Below, piece by piece: positions 24,372 to 37,324 of a stretch of 64,000 bases of DNA. Each line of letters opens with the position of its first letter. The stretch's first letter is position 1. The notes under the pieces are model-generated. The model was given only the letters and a program-made list of their open reading frames with translations, was not told the DNA's origin and ran no database searches. The stretch is from Gymnopilus junonius (taxonomy: Eukaryota > Basidiomycota > Agaricomycetes > Agaricales > Galerinaceae). The position numbers and the translations under genes were made by a program. The stretch covers positions 49,852 to 113,851 of the forward strand of contig JADNYJ010000134.1 of assembly GCA_015501075.1 (NCBI GenBank), read 5' to 3'.

Positions 24372-26902
24372 ATGGATTTATCTCTGGAAAAAGGAGCTGT
24401 TTCTACTTCACCGTCTCCGTCAAAGAAGAGGGACTTCATGACGTGGAAACGGGTCCAATGGATTGCCGTCTTCCTTCTTTCGCTAAGCTACCTGTGGATC
24501 TGGACAAACGACCGGGAAATCAAGGAGTCTGGAAAGGCATGCGAACAGCCGAGCCCAGCTTCTCTTCCGTCAAATCTTTCGAGATTTACAGATGCACCAT
24601 GGTTTGCGGTCGATGCAGCGAAGAGACTCGCTGGGGCAGTCAAGATACCCACTATGTTCGTATGCCCTCCGTAAATTTGGCCGTAAACCTGGTCTCACGT
24701 AACTATAGGTCATTTGACGATATGGGTCCTATCGACGAGGATCCCCGTTGGGCTCCGTTTACTGATATGCATGCATATCTTCGTGCTACCTTTCCTCTTG
24801 TGTACGTAAAGTCGTCGCAGTTATATACATATCTTCTCAACTGATTTATGCAACTAGTCACGCAACGCTCAACCTCACTGTAGTTGGCGGGTACTCCCTT
24901 GTATACACATGGCCCGGATTAAACACGGATTTGAAACCTTTGATGCTCACTGGTCACCTTGACGTAGTCCCCGCGTCAGTGTCTTTATATTGTTCCTAAT
25001 ATCCGTTGAACCAACTGCTCTATGTAGCCTTACTGCCCTCGATCGTTGGACGTATCCTCCTTTTTCTGGTACGTTTGATGACGAGTGGATCTATGGAAGG
25101 GGTGCGGGAGACTCCAAAAATAACGTCATTGGCATTTTGACCGCTGTTGAACATCTTATTTCAAGTTCCTGGAAGCCAAGAAGAACAATCAGTGAGTATC
25201 GAGATAGGTGTATACGATCGTTTCTTACCAGGTACCTCTAGTCCTTGCGTTCGGTCAAGATGAAGAAATAAGCGGCCCGAGAGGGGCGAACAATATTGGA
25301 AAGCACTTGGAGGAAAGGCACGGAAAATACGGCATCGGAATGATCGTGGACGAGGGTGGCATGAATTTAGAGTCGGCATACGGCGCCGAATTTGCTTTGC
25401 CAGGAATTGCTGAAAAGGGTTACTTGGTACGGTATTTTCAATCCACTTTCATAGATATGTTTGACATGGTTTATTCTGTCAGAATGCTCAAATCGAAGTG
25501 GACATGCTTGGAGGCCAGTTAGTACACCAGTTGCAATGTGTTTGGGTTGAAACTAAAGGTAGTCGTTTGTGTAGTTCATCTGTTCCTCCACAGCATACGT
25601 CTATTGGTATCCTCTCCAAGATCGTTACGGCTATTGAGTATGTTTTCTCTTTTCCGACAGTCACTTTACTGAGAAATAAATCTCATAAAGGGACTCTCCA
25701 GTTTTCCAACCTCATCTCGAAACTTCTAGTCCAATCTGGGGTTACTTATCGTGTGTAGCTCAGCACGGTAAATCCCACTTATCCCTTCTTGGATAAAAGA
25801 CGGCGTGGCGTCCAAAAAGCCGAATATGAAAAAAATTGCAAATAAATTCGCGCAGATGTCCGTCGGCAATCGATATCTCCTTCAAACTTCCAAAGCAGCG
25901 ACGATTTTTAATGCCGGTATCAAGGTATTCTATCTCAGTTCCAGGCGTCGCGGAAACAACTAACTTATCCCCAAAAGAGCAACGCGCTTGCAGAGGCTGC
26001 GCGAGTTCTATTTAATTCTCGTATCGACCTATTCAGTTCTCGTGCGTAAACGTATCATATTTTCAGCTTCACTAGTCGACTAAAATGGTTATCTACAGCT
26101 ATCGAAGTTCAAGAACTATATCGTAGCCTTATAAAGCCTGTCGCAGAGAAGTATTCGCTTCGGTTTGAGGGAGAGAGGTTTCAGATCCACCTTTCATTGG
26201 TAATATTACAGTCGATTGGACTGATCCACATGAACCTAGTCCCATCTCGCCTTTCAATATCAGTGCTCCTGCATGGTTGATATTCTCGCGAGCTGTACAG
26301 GCTGCCTTTGGTCCTGAGGTCATCACAGCTCCAATGCAATGACAGGCAATACAGGTGCGGCAGCGTCTCATATTAAAGTTTCTTCAATACAATGGGGTCT
26401 AATCTATTGCCCGGTCACTTTAATGTTTCCGCTAGATACTCGATATTATGTGAGTTCAAAATTGATCAGTGGTTTCCCAAAATACGACTGATTAAATATT
26501 GCTTCTAGTGGAACTTGTAAAAACTTGAACCTAGATGCAGTCATTTATATTGCTGACCACTTTCCAGGTCCAAGAATATCTATCGCTGGAGTCCTACTCG
26601 AGCGGGAACAAAGTAAGTAACGAGCTAGAATATCATAAATCCATTTTTACGGACGTTTCAGACTCAATATCCACACTGTCGATGAGAAAATCAGTCAGTA
26701 TTTTGTTCATTGTGAATCATTCGAAGTTTAGCTAACGTATTACAATGTTCTATTTACTCAACAGAAATCAAGACTCACGTTGAAGGAGTAAAGTTCTATA
26801 CAGGTTTGTTACGCATTGTCTGATCACTGGACAGAGTTTAATAAGAAATGTTTAGAATTGATTCTGCAGTCGGACGCATTATCCCATGTACAGATGGATT
26901 GA
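24372..26902 (+). CDS. M20-family Gly-X / carboxypeptidase S-like metallopeptidase
   Basis: Zinc aminoacyl-carboxypeptidase related to yeast vacuolar CPS1, which removes C-terminal residues from small peptides. Exons 24372-24655, 24709-24801, 24858-24974, 25028-25191, 25242-25426, 25483-25517 and 25575-25637 join in frame for 313 codons. An N-terminal signal-anchor (WIAVFLLSLSYLWIW) follows a short basic tail. Metal ligands and catalysis: TGHLDVVP, GRGAGDSKNN and GQDEEISG. Downstream, conserved pieces continue: GHSSVPPQHTSIGIL, RDSPVF, CVAQHG, a stretch ending NAGIK, GPEVITAP, MTGNT-DTRYYWNL, RWSPTRAGTKLNIHTVDE and HVEGVKFY near the end. Frame breaks near 25690 and 26340 must be bridged by single-base corrections, while the introns between pieces look sound. 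Probably a working gene with missing bases; a recent pseudogene is the alternative. Confidence 0.85.
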
Positions 26903-27493
26903 GGTACTGCACTGAGCCTTTTGCTGGCAGAAATTCGCTCGTCGTGAACTAGCGGCGTAGTGGCATGCCTGGAATGTACTGTTATTCACTATTTCTCTGT
27001 TATAAATTTCAAGTTCCTCGGGTCATTCTTTAGGTACCTTCTCTACATCACGCACAAATATCCAATCAAGGTACTACTCATTGTCGATTTTTAATTAATT
27101 CTCGAGGACGTCTTAACGCCTGCATTAATAAAGATTAAATGATATCATGAATGATCTTCAGGGTCCCAGCCCCCCTTATTCTTCTTCTCCTTCCTTCGGA
27201 AGTCGGTGAATTGGAAAGTCGACGTTCATCTCGATTTTAATATTATCGAGCCTGACACAGAATCACTTAATTTATTAAAATCGCTTCGACCTAGTCGTCT
27301 TTGAACACGAATGACAGACCCTGTAAGTATATACCATGATCCGCGATTTTAGTAGCTAACGTGGAGAGTAATGTACAATTCTATGAAGGGTCGAGCAAAT
27401 AAAATGATGCGACTACCATGGGTATACAAATTAACAGGTTCTAAAGTCGACGTGGATCAGGTAAGTGAGCCCGCACAACTACATACATCAGCA
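26903..27493. other. Intergenic spacer between convergent genes
   Basis: AT-rich spacer between the stop of the peptidase and the stop of the transporter. Several TTAATT/AATAAA-like strings could serve as 3' processing signals for either gene; nothing else was recognised. Confidence 0.4.
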
Positions 27494-29368
27494 CTACGAC
27501 TCCTTGTGTGAGTTGTCCGTTACAGGATCTGAAAGTGTAATCTCGGAAGACGCAGCGAAATCCACATTAGCATCCGAAATGCCCAATCCCACAGGAAGAG
27601 TGGCCTGCGCAGGCTCAGCAATGGTCGCCATCGGATGAACATCTGACCCTTCTCCGCCTTCGCCCGAGTCATTCCTCCTCCCACTTTCTGCCGCTGCCTC
27701 CATCTTCACTGAAACATCTGAGTCTCCAAAGACTTCTCCAAGTTGCTCAAGAGTCTTCGCAGCCGTTTCAGGATAGACAAACCAGACAAAGATACCGGAT
27801 ATGATGGTGAAGCCAAGGAGAAGAAAGTAGTAACCGCCATCTAAGGCAGAGAAGAGGGGTGGGGTGATGAACGCGATGATGAAGTTGGACATCCAGTTGA
27901 CGCTAGTTGAAAGAGCCATGCCCTTGGCACGCGCGCGTAGAGGGAAGATTTCGGCTCCGAGAAGCCATGGGATTGGCCCCCACCTGTGAAGAGAATAAGA
28001 ACGGCGTCGGTAAACAAAGATTCTATATACACTTACGTAGCACCAAATACGAAAAGGTAAAGGCACACTCCTGAAAATACGTATTTTAGAGAGCTTCAGC
28101 CATGACGGTTAAAGAACAAGACTTTACCAGCAAATATTCCGTCAGCAGTCCCTATGCGAGCGGTTCCGACCGGTAAACCTTCGGCGTGAAATTGTAATCC
28201 ACCAATGAGAGCCAACGCAACGACGAGACCAGCACTTCCGGCAAGTAAAAAAGACCTCCGTCCCCAGGTGTCAACAAACAACATTGTAGGGATGGTGCCA
28301 GCACAGTAGATAAGAGCAGACGCGCCGGAGTAGAGTAAAGACCGACTGATATCGAAACCGGCTCGTGTAAGGTTTTCAGGCAGGTAATAGAGAATGGCGT
28401 TAATGCCGTTGAATTGGGCGAAGAGCTGGCAGGTGATGCCGACAACGGCGCGACGGGTATACTGAGTGAAGAGCTGAGCCCAGGAAGCCTGGCCCATATT
28501 GTCCTCCAATTCAATCGCGCCTTCGATCGCCGCATAAGATTGAGATACGATGTCGTCGTAGATGTCGCCATTGGCATGAAGGTCAGCAATGGCTGCGAAA
28601 CCTTCCCGCTTGAACCCGTTCTTGATGAGCCAACGAGGAGATTCCGGGAGGAAAAACGTCCATATGACCAGAATGCACGCAAGGACCGCCTGGATGATGT
28701 AAGGCCCTCTCCAAGAAATCTCAGACGGCATAGCAAAGAAGAAGCCGTAGCCTACCCAAGCAGAGAGAGCGTAACCGGAGTTAAGGCAAAAATACTCTAT
28801 GGAGACGAAGAGACCACGACCGTGACCAGGAGCGATCTCGCATTGATAGATGGGGACTGTCATTGAGAGCATGCCGACGCCAATGCCTTGGATACATCGG
28901 CCGACGATGAGTGTGGCGAGATTGGGCATGAAGATTTGGATGATGGAAGAGATAAAGTAGATAATGCCGCCGATACGGATGGACATACGCCGGCCCAGGA
29001 TATCACATATGTAGGCTGCGAAATAGGAGGCTACCAGAGCGGTCAGGTTGAGACAGGAGACCACGATAGCTGTTGCAAGATAAATCAGAAAATGAGTGAT
29101 GATAACCGGACTACGAATGCTATGTACCTTGCAAGAATGGATCTACACCTTGTTGTCCTGCTTGAACTTGTTGAAGGGTAACGTTGGAACCATACATTGT
29201 ACGGATGAATGATGGCTGAACCTGCGCCGCAGCAATGATACCTTGGCTGTACCCAAACATTGCATCGCCTAGAGAAGCCAGTGCAGAAGACGAATAAAGC
29301 AGTGGTTTTCCGACCATCCATCGAGGATAGCGAACAGTGTAGGTGCGTCGTTTGAGGCCGGCAAACAT
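27494..29368 (-). CDS. MFS sugar transporter (sugar porter family)
   Basis: Plasma-membrane hexose or disaccharide:proton symporter of the major facilitator superfamily. Four exons (29368-29128, 29069-28128, 28070-28037, 27983-27494), the third only 34 nt, give 568 aa with about twelve hydrophobic segments. Sugar-porter signatures are visible: a D-I-L-GRR loop after TM2, the inter-domain PESPRWL, QLFAQFNGINAILYYLP in TM7, and the PETAAKTLEQL motif after TM12. The C-terminal tail is hydrophilic and acidic. Substrate cannot be read from the sequence. The gene is transcribed divergently from the DNA ligase gene with only about 130 bp between start codons. Confidence 0.92.
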
Positions 29369-29498
29369 ATTGAAGAAATAGAAATGCGTGGATCAAGAAG
29401 GACGCAGAGTGAAAAAGAGAGATTCATATTATCCATAGTTTCTGAATCGAAAAATAGGAGAATTTTGTTGTGGGTCGAGGAGAAATGGCGGTGCTTGT
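29369..29498. promoter_or_regulatory. Compact bidirectional promoter (transporter / DNA ligase)
   Basis: The starts of the divergent MFS transporter (29368, minus) and DNA ligase (29499, plus) are separated by only 130 bp, so both promoters and 5' leaders must share this space. No canonical TATA element is evident. Shared regulation is an inference. Confidence 0.5.
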
Positions 29499-31875
29499 TT
29501 GGTTCGGCCTGCGAAAACAACAAAACGATCACTTGACTCGGCTGCGCAATCGTCCCGGATACGATACAATTTGGGCGCTGATTCAAATCCTCCCCATAAG
29601 TATGTCGCCCGTCATAAAGCCTTTGGTCAGGCTGTGCTGATTGCCCTTCTTGATTCAAACCAGCACCCACATCCATCAGGGATGGCTGACGAACTAGCTG
29701 AAATCGACGGAATCAAGCCCAACGTCGTGCTCGTCGACGGCGTAGAACGCGAAGTCAATTCGCAGACAAGGTGAGCAAATATCTTGTCGCCCACTGGGAT
29801 ACTTCAAGGTGGATAGGAATTTGGACGAGGTCGAGTTCTTCCTTCGGATGGTTGGGATCCTGAGAAGGCTCGAGGCTCAGTGACGCATCGCTTGTCAATG
29901 ATCCATTGATCGTCTTCCTGAACTGACACCATCAACAGCAATTCTGTCTATAAAGTCAAGCGCACTGGGGATCACTATTACTGGTGAGTTGAGCTAGGAT
30001 ATCTCCTGCCTCCTGAGCACCAAAGACTAACCTATCCAACCGCAGCACATGCCCGGTAATTACTCATTTCTTCATACCTGAGTCATACAGCTCTCGTCAT
30101 AAACCGCCACTAAAATACTTTCCATCACTTGCTCCTGCAGGCGTGGCGCAATCAGGTGGGTACTCTGAACATTTCAACACGCCCTTTACAATCTCATACT
30201 GATTGTTGACTTGTTAATTACCGTATAGGGCGGTTCACCTATCAACGCACGAACTTGCAAACATTTGAAATCTCTTCTCGGCGAGAAGTACGAACTTGCT
30301 CGCTTGCGACTAAAGAACCCCGACGGTCCACAACCCAAAGCGGGAAAGGCTAAAGCTGCCCCGAAAACAAAGGCTACTCCTAAAACTTCCGCCAAGCGCA
30401 AAAAGCCGGCCGATGAGGATGATGACGAAGAGGATGAAGGCACCAAGGCTCCGCCTGCGAAGCGCGGACGAAAAGCCCCTGCTTCGACTTCCAAAGGCAA
30501 AGGAAAACAGAAAGTCGAAGAAGAGGAGGACGATAACGTATCTGAGGATGCTGAGGACGAAATACCCACGGGAAAATCTCCACCCGAGCTCCTCCTCGCC
30601 AACAAATGGGATCTTGAAACTGGCCTCGACCCGACTGGTTGGTGGATGTCGGAAAAACTTGATGGTGTTCGGTTTGTGTCCCTTCTTTCTTTTTTTATCT
30701 TCAATATTTCCTTACTTGGTCTCTTCTCTACTTCAGTACTTTCTACGACGGTAACACGTTCATCAGCCGCCTGGGTAACGCATTCACCCCGCCCAATTGG
30801 TTCCTTGACAGTTCGTGGCTTTCTTTCATAGATTCTGGCACGGGCTGTTAATCTTCCGACTTCCCGCAGAGCTTCCAAAGGATATCACACTGGACGGAGA
30901 ACTTTATGGCGGTCGCGGTACTTTCCAGTCCACCGTTTCAATTGTCAAGACGGTCAATTCTGTACACTGGAAGAATATTAGTTTCCAGGTATGACTATTT
31001 TCAGAATAATGTCGTTCTTCTCTTACCCCCTGTTTCATTACCTTGTTCTTCGATATATTATTACGCCTTCCCATTCTGACTCGCATTATATTCATCTAGA
31101 TCTTCGATATCCCCTCTCGAGGTGACGAATCATTTGAGCAGCGATACGAATTTTTACAGAAAACATTCGGCGAGAACGGCACTAACGCATCTGAACAAAT
31201 ACATGTTGTTCAGCATGAAGTAGCCAAGGATCGCGAGCATGTGCTGAGTAAACTCAAGGAGGTTGAGTCTGTGGGTGGAGAGGGGTTAATGCTGCGTAAA
31301 CCTGCGTCGTAAGTGTTCTGTGTTCTTTTTGTTTAATTTTCTTTCTCAAATAACCAATTTTCGACACTCGTCAGAGTTTATGAAGGCAGGAGGTCCGGTA
31401 CTCTCCTCAAGATCAAGACCTTCTATGACGCAGAGGCAGTTGTCACCGGCTATGCGCCAGGCAAGGGTCGTAACAAAGGCACGACTGGCGCACTAAAGTG
31501 CAAAATGGAATCTGGAAAGGTACGTACTGTGTGGCGTTGTCGCCTTACCTATAAACACGTCCATTCCGAATTTCCACCTAAAATCATCTTCATCAGACCT
31601 TCAGCGTTGGTTCTGGACTATCAGACAAAATACGCAGGAATCCTCCTCCTATAGGATCCATCATCACGTATCGCTTCCAAGAACTTACCAGGGACGGCGT
31701 ACCCCGGTGTGCAAAGTCGTTTCATGACATCTCTTCATCTCTGACTTTCTTGCTATTCATCTGTCCCAGATTCCCCTCGTTCATCGGAATCGCCATCGAC
31801 AAAGACCAGCCTAAAGATGCTGAAATACCCGAACATCGCAAGGCCGGAACTTCAGCAGCAGCTGCAGCTGAATGA
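29499..31875 (+). CDS. ATP-dependent DNA ligase with N-terminal SWIM-like zinc site
   Basis: Predicted nucleotidyltransferase that seals nicked DNA using ATP. Eleven exons join perfectly into 515 aa: 29499-29770, 29939-29983, 30046-30055, 30141-30155, 30229-30671, 30737-30810, 30870-30988, 31100-31308, 31375-31519, 31597-31706, 31770-31875. Residues 106-126 form C-x-C-x15-C-x-H, a SWIM-type zinc motif. A Lys/Glu-rich, probably disordered linker follows. The ligase core has motif I EKLDGVR (Lys257 the likely AMP acceptor), motif III TLDGELYGG, motif IV EGLMLRK and motif V LLKIKT, then a short OB-fold ending FPSFIGIAI. It lacks the large DNA-binding and BRCT domains of ligases I and IV, so it resembles the compact LigK-like class. 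Location and pathway are unknown. Two exons are microexons of 10 and 15 nt. Confidence 0.92.
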
Positions 31876-34359
31876 CGGATTTCTGAAAATTAGTTGGTTT
31901 ATTTACGCCACCGCGTTCTGCCCAGTTGACTCCAGGTAAATATTTTATTCTTTATTTTTTAACTGACCCGAAATATCGGGTGGCAACGGGTTATAAACCG
32001 GACTGATATACATACATATGGACAACGTTTAATCGTTCCATGTTATATACTTTATTGATATTGTTTGATACGTACTACTTAGGAAGAGTCAAGTATATTG
32101 TACTCGAGTATACCTATATCACACTCGCCATTTTAATTACAATTTAAGTTATTCTTGTCCTCAACTTGGTGTGCATTTCGCCGCTCGTTCAGCGCCACCG
32201 CCGATGAATTGCTTTTCAATCCCGCTTTCTACATGCTGTCAAGGCCGTGATGAGCAAGATTAGAAACCGGCAACTTAGTACATATCCGGTAAGAACAACG
32301 CGCTGGTGTACCCCGTCTAAGTATGACATGCGACATACTTGGAGACAAACATATGCAGGCCGGCCAAATGCAAGAGAAAATGTCTTCTAAGCCGTTACAG
32401 TGTGAAATAGTTGCTATACGGAAAATAGATCTCAGAGCGGTGTAACTTGTTTAGACACTGACTTTGTCTATTAATGGTGGACAGTTATCTAGACAACTGC
32501 ATGGGCGAGGATATCGACGGCCCATCGATTAGTTGTTATCCCGTTTTGTATAGTGGGGAGAAACGGTGGAAAAAAGATGTCGTTCGGAGATAAAATTGCA
32601 GGCATTCTTCGGCGGACTACTTACGATTAATTTAAATCTTTCTTTCACCTGTCACAACTGGCGTTGCTGGTTTACGGTGCTTCCAGGCCAGGTTGTTACC
32701 TTCCGATTTCCTGTTTGGACCGAAATTTGGCAGAGACTCCGCAAATAGATGCTATTATTTCCCTTGGCTTCCACATAAATAAAAAGTGAATTTTATACTG
32801 ATTATATTCAAAATCCAATGTTAAAAATTGTTTCACGGGTTAACGAGCATGTTTCATAAATGGAGCTATACCGGACAGTGGATCTTTGCGCAAAGACTGA
32901 TATCATGGACAAGCAAACGAGTACAATACTCTTTATATACCAAAGCTACCGGTATCCAAGGACATTCAGAACCCATGCCTTGTTTGAAAAGGAAAAGCAC
33001 GTTATTTAGTGAGTCCAGGTTCAGGGTCCCGAGGCTTGGATGGCTGGCCGCAAAGTCATATCGTCAGTAGCCACGATATCAAACCTATAAAATTTATTCA
33101 TGTTCCACAGGCCGCCCCTGACGATTTCTGCCGTGGATGGTCGTGGACTCGTGGTAGCAGTGGATCTCCGTTAGATAAGTAATTTAATATAAAACGCAAA
33201 TACAATTATTGTACGTTTCTAGACAAAAGGTGCAACAGGGCAAGATTCCAAACTCTTTTCTGAAGTTCGGGACCGAACGCGCAGGAAGACAGGGTCTGTG
33301 GAAAGTTGCGGTTTGCATCAAAAGGAAAAAGCCGAGCGAAGGAAAGAGGCCATCAAGCCGAACCGCCTGCTGCCTGAACGTATTTGGCACTGTTATAAAT
33401 GCAAGTGGATCACTGCCGCTCAAAAATAGAGATCTTTCCGCCTTAACGTCCACCTTGCGCAGTCTATAGTGTCCCATTCCGGATCCTACACGGCTGCTTT
33501 CAGAATCATGCACTGGTAAAACCATACAAAGCAGCAGTTATCCTGCGAGAAAATCAGATGAGCACCAAGCTCTATATCAACTCCATGTCACTGCCACACT
33601 GCTGGCCGTTATCACTTCAAAGGTACTTCAACATTTGACGCAGAGAACGCAATGGTCCTCGGTAAAACAAGATGAATGCTCTCTGATTCACACTGAATTT
33701 AATCCTCCTTTGGGTAATCGGCATATTTTTTGACGCTCTGATTACTTCCACGGGTGACACGGCAATGATAAGGTTAGTCTAAATACGACGACTTTGGTAT
33801 GTCTTCAGGTTCAAGTATATAACCACTCTTCTCCGAGGTCACACGTCCTTCACGTTTCACCCATTTAGACTTCTAGAGAAAACGGTCTATACGTTTATAA
33901 GACCCAGCGAAAGTATCGACTCCTGATTTCCTCTCATTGTCATGCAACGGTACAACGACTGACCTGCCAATTCTATGTATCACTGCCTTTTATCGCGGGT
34001 CCTAGCATAAAAGAGGTAGACAGTGTTGGACATTGGGCGTTTATTGTCGGTTCACAGGGGCCAAGTCACCTGAACGATAGCAACTCTAATTTTACGCAAG
34101 CGCTGAACGGCTCAGTCTTGTGGCCGACTACTTCCATGGACATCAGTCAGCATTCCTATTCCAAGACCTGCAAGAGACGTATTTCCACGATGGTCAGGGA
34201 ACTTGAACCTTGGTTTAGATTGACCTACCCATCATCCTGTACCTTGCCACCGTACCTCACCACTGTTGAGCCTTCAACATCGATGTGTGTCGCTTTTATC
34301 ATGAATTTATCTTGTAAACTTGACAAGTCCTTTGTACAGCCTTAAAGTATTGGGTAGAG
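31876..34359. other. Intergenic region of about 2.5 kb
   Basis: Only short unrelated open frames; no splice-consistent gene, RNA gene or repeat was recognised between the ligase and the NACHT gene. Confidence 0.45.
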
Positions 34360-37324
34360 ATGCTTGAAATGCTGTCAAACAGTAACGCCCTTATCTCTGG
34401 CGGCACCTTCAACGCAACGCAAGTCTCGGAGCTACATATTCATTCTCCACAGGCCCCAGTCAAAGAAGGTATTAATCACCTCATGTTATTAGCATAGCTA
34501 ACCCTGTCACCTTGAAGTACTCCAGATACTCTATGGCCATATCGCCAAAGGCGCCCTACACAATGCCGAAGAACAATACGACCGTCCAAAATGCCACCCA
34601 GATACCCGTAAAGCTATCCTGGAAAGGATCAGGAACTGGGCTGTGGCATATGACAATGTCACACCAGTCATGTGGGTGTCGGGCCCAGCAGGTTCAGGAA
34701 AGTCCAGCATCGCACAGACTATAGCAGAAATGCTTCACAGTGATAACCCCTCTGATGAAAGCAGATTGGCAGCGACGTTCGTCTTCTCACGCACTGCTGA
34801 TCAGCGCAACAACCCCAGTCGTCTCACTGCCACGATTGCGTATCAGCTCACACTTTCTTTCCCATACATCAGAGAATACCTCGCAGAGGCGATAGAAAAG
34901 GACCCACTTCTTTTGACAAAGTCTCTCAAAACCCAGCTGGACAAGCTGATCGTTGTACCCTTCGCAAGGTCCTTCAATAACGTCGTCACTTCTGAACTCT
35001 TCTATCGCAAACTTATCATTATTGACGGCTTGGACGAGTGCATCGATCCAAATTCTCCACACGATGTTCTGACTGCACTTTTCTCGGTTGTCCAAAACCC
35101 ATTCTGCCCACTTCGTTTCTTGATAGCTAGCCGCGCTGAACCTGTCATTCGCGATTTCTTCAATCAGGATCTCAACCCTCAACCGATTCGGATGGTACTT
35201 TCGGACGAGCAGCATAAGTCGAATGATGATATAGAAATATTCTTGCGATCCAAGTTCGACGACATCAAGAAGACCCATCCTTCACGATCGTATCTTCCGC
35301 TTACCTGGCCAACAAATCGTCAAATCGCGCGCTTGGTCGAAAAGTCTTCCGGACAATTCATATACGCTTCCACTGTCATGAAATTTATCGCCTCTCCCCA
35401 AAGCCTCCCCGACGAACAACTGGAGATAATCCTTGGACTCATTCCACCAGGCGAAAGTACACCATTCGCAGACTTGGACGCATTATACACGCACGTTATG
35501 GGCTCTATTCGGAAGCTCGAAGAAGTAATGAATATATTCACGTTCCTCCTCCTGAAAGGCCCAAATGTGCATGCAAAAATGGATAACATCGCAGAATTTC
35601 TTGGTCTTCGACCTGGAAATATGCCCATACTCCTCAACGATCTACATTCCATTATGCGCATACCTAGCGACGATCATATATCCGATACGCTCTCCTTATA
35701 TCATGCGTCGCTGGGCGACTTTCTACTTGACAGAACCCGCTCAGGACCCTTTTTTATCGACAAAAACCAACGCCACGCCCAGATGGCAAGGACGTGCCTT
35801 AACCATATTTCGACCTCATTCACAGTTGGTGAGACCTATGCCCTAGCACTCAGGTACCCAATTGACAATGTCCCGCAGATAACAAGGGCTCTGAGGCGTT
35901 GAAAATATCCTATATTGATCTGCTGCATCATTGTACTCAGTCTCGTTTAGAAGATATGCGAGACGACCTTTTGGCATTTGATTTCGAAGCATATCTCACC
36001 CTCCCATTCCATGGCTCATCCCAATTTTCATCACTGAAAGACATTCGGAATTTACTTCCATCATTCTTCGACTGGATTAAACGACAGGTGTGCTGAGCTA
36101 TGGTTCCCTACCTTTATTTAATTTTCCTCAGATTATTTTTACAGGATAACGGAAACGATTTATACGAAGGCTACATGAACCACTTTGACTGCTTCTTAAG
36201 AGGACGGCTTTCAACGTATCCGGCACATCCTACATCCTTCTATCTCTTTACAGCTTCGACCTTGGATATCTTCCCCGGAATGAACACCCTCTTTTTCCAC
36301 GTCCTGCACCTCGCAAAACATTTCGAATACTCATTGGACGACTACAGAATAATTGATCTGAATGGATGCAACTTCTGGGAAGCCGGTAGCGACGAGCTAG
36401 CTGGATACAGAAAAATGGTAACCGATTTTCTGATGGACGACACACGCGCTGGGATTTTCCACGTCCATGAATTGGGGTATAGGAACTTAGCCAAATTTTG
36501 CGTGAATGTTCTAAATGACTCACGGTACGTGAACCTCACAACATATTTCTGGTCACTTGCTTAACATGAGGCCGGTGTACTTTCAGCTTCCGAGAAGCAG
36601 ACCCAGAATGGCCAGATAAAATTGCTAATGTGTTTTGGTTCGAAGAATGCTGCCTTGATGTTCTTGACGCTGTTATGCCAATTATTCCCATGGATCCAGA
36701 TCTGTCCTTGCATTTTTATAAAAACCCGATTCCGAGGCATACCAATTATTTTAAATCCAAAAAGCGAGATAGAATTCTGGATGCGATTCAGTCGTATACC
36801 GAGGTGCAGTTGCTCTTATTCATTTCGTTACCCATAAGCTGAGATATCCTTATTAGAATTGTGATAAAATTTCGGAAGTCGATACCGAACCTGAAAATTC
36901 TCCTCATCTACCTGAAATCATCATCGACGAGGAGGAAGAGTCATACGATCCATATAGCGATACCTTCTTCGCACCCGATTTCGAATTGACGATATCAACG
37001 GCTGCTTTGGAAGCCTCCTCTGACATCGAGAGCACACCGCCATTGACCACAGCCTCCATCGAGACACTATCTCCACTGTGGTCAGATAATGGCCACCTGA
37101 TCGACGTAATCGTCGCACAAGCTGCAGAGCAGGAAATGACAAGGAAAAATGTTGAACACACTGTAGAGGTGGAGGTGTATTCGCCTACGTCGGGAACTGA
37201 GGAAGTCATGGAAACACTGCAACATAACCCAGCTTATTTGTATAAGCCTTTGCCTCTACCTCCGAGAATGGAAGAACCTCCTGAGATTGGAATTTTGGAT
37301 TGGTTATCGACGCTCTGGGGATGA
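34360..37324 (+). CDS. NACHT-domain P-loop NTPase (fungal NLR-like), 897 aa
   Basis: STAND-type NTPase of the kind expanded in Agaricomycetes and linked in other fungi to non-self recognition; its own role is unknown. Exons 34360-34468, 34518-35828, 35879-36087, 36145-36524, 36587-36803 and 36857-37324 join in frame. The N-terminus (SNALISGGTFNATQVSE) matches the usual start of basidiomycete NACHT proteins, followed by the GALHNAEEQYDRPKCHPDTR segment. Walker A is GPAGSGKS (92-99) and Walker B is LIIIDGLDEC; the sensor-like FLIASRAEP follows. No WD40, ankyrin or TPR repeats are present: the C-terminal third is unique and ends in an acidic, Thr/Ser/Pro-rich tail. Intron 1 needs an unusual TTGAAG acceptor to keep frame, so the extreme N-terminus is less certain. 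Confidence 0.9.

Noticed and set aside
30186..30878. Open frame of 230 codons on the minus strand
   Set aside because: It is the antisense shadow of the DNA ligase linker exon, whose repetitive Lys/Glu codons leave the reverse strand open.
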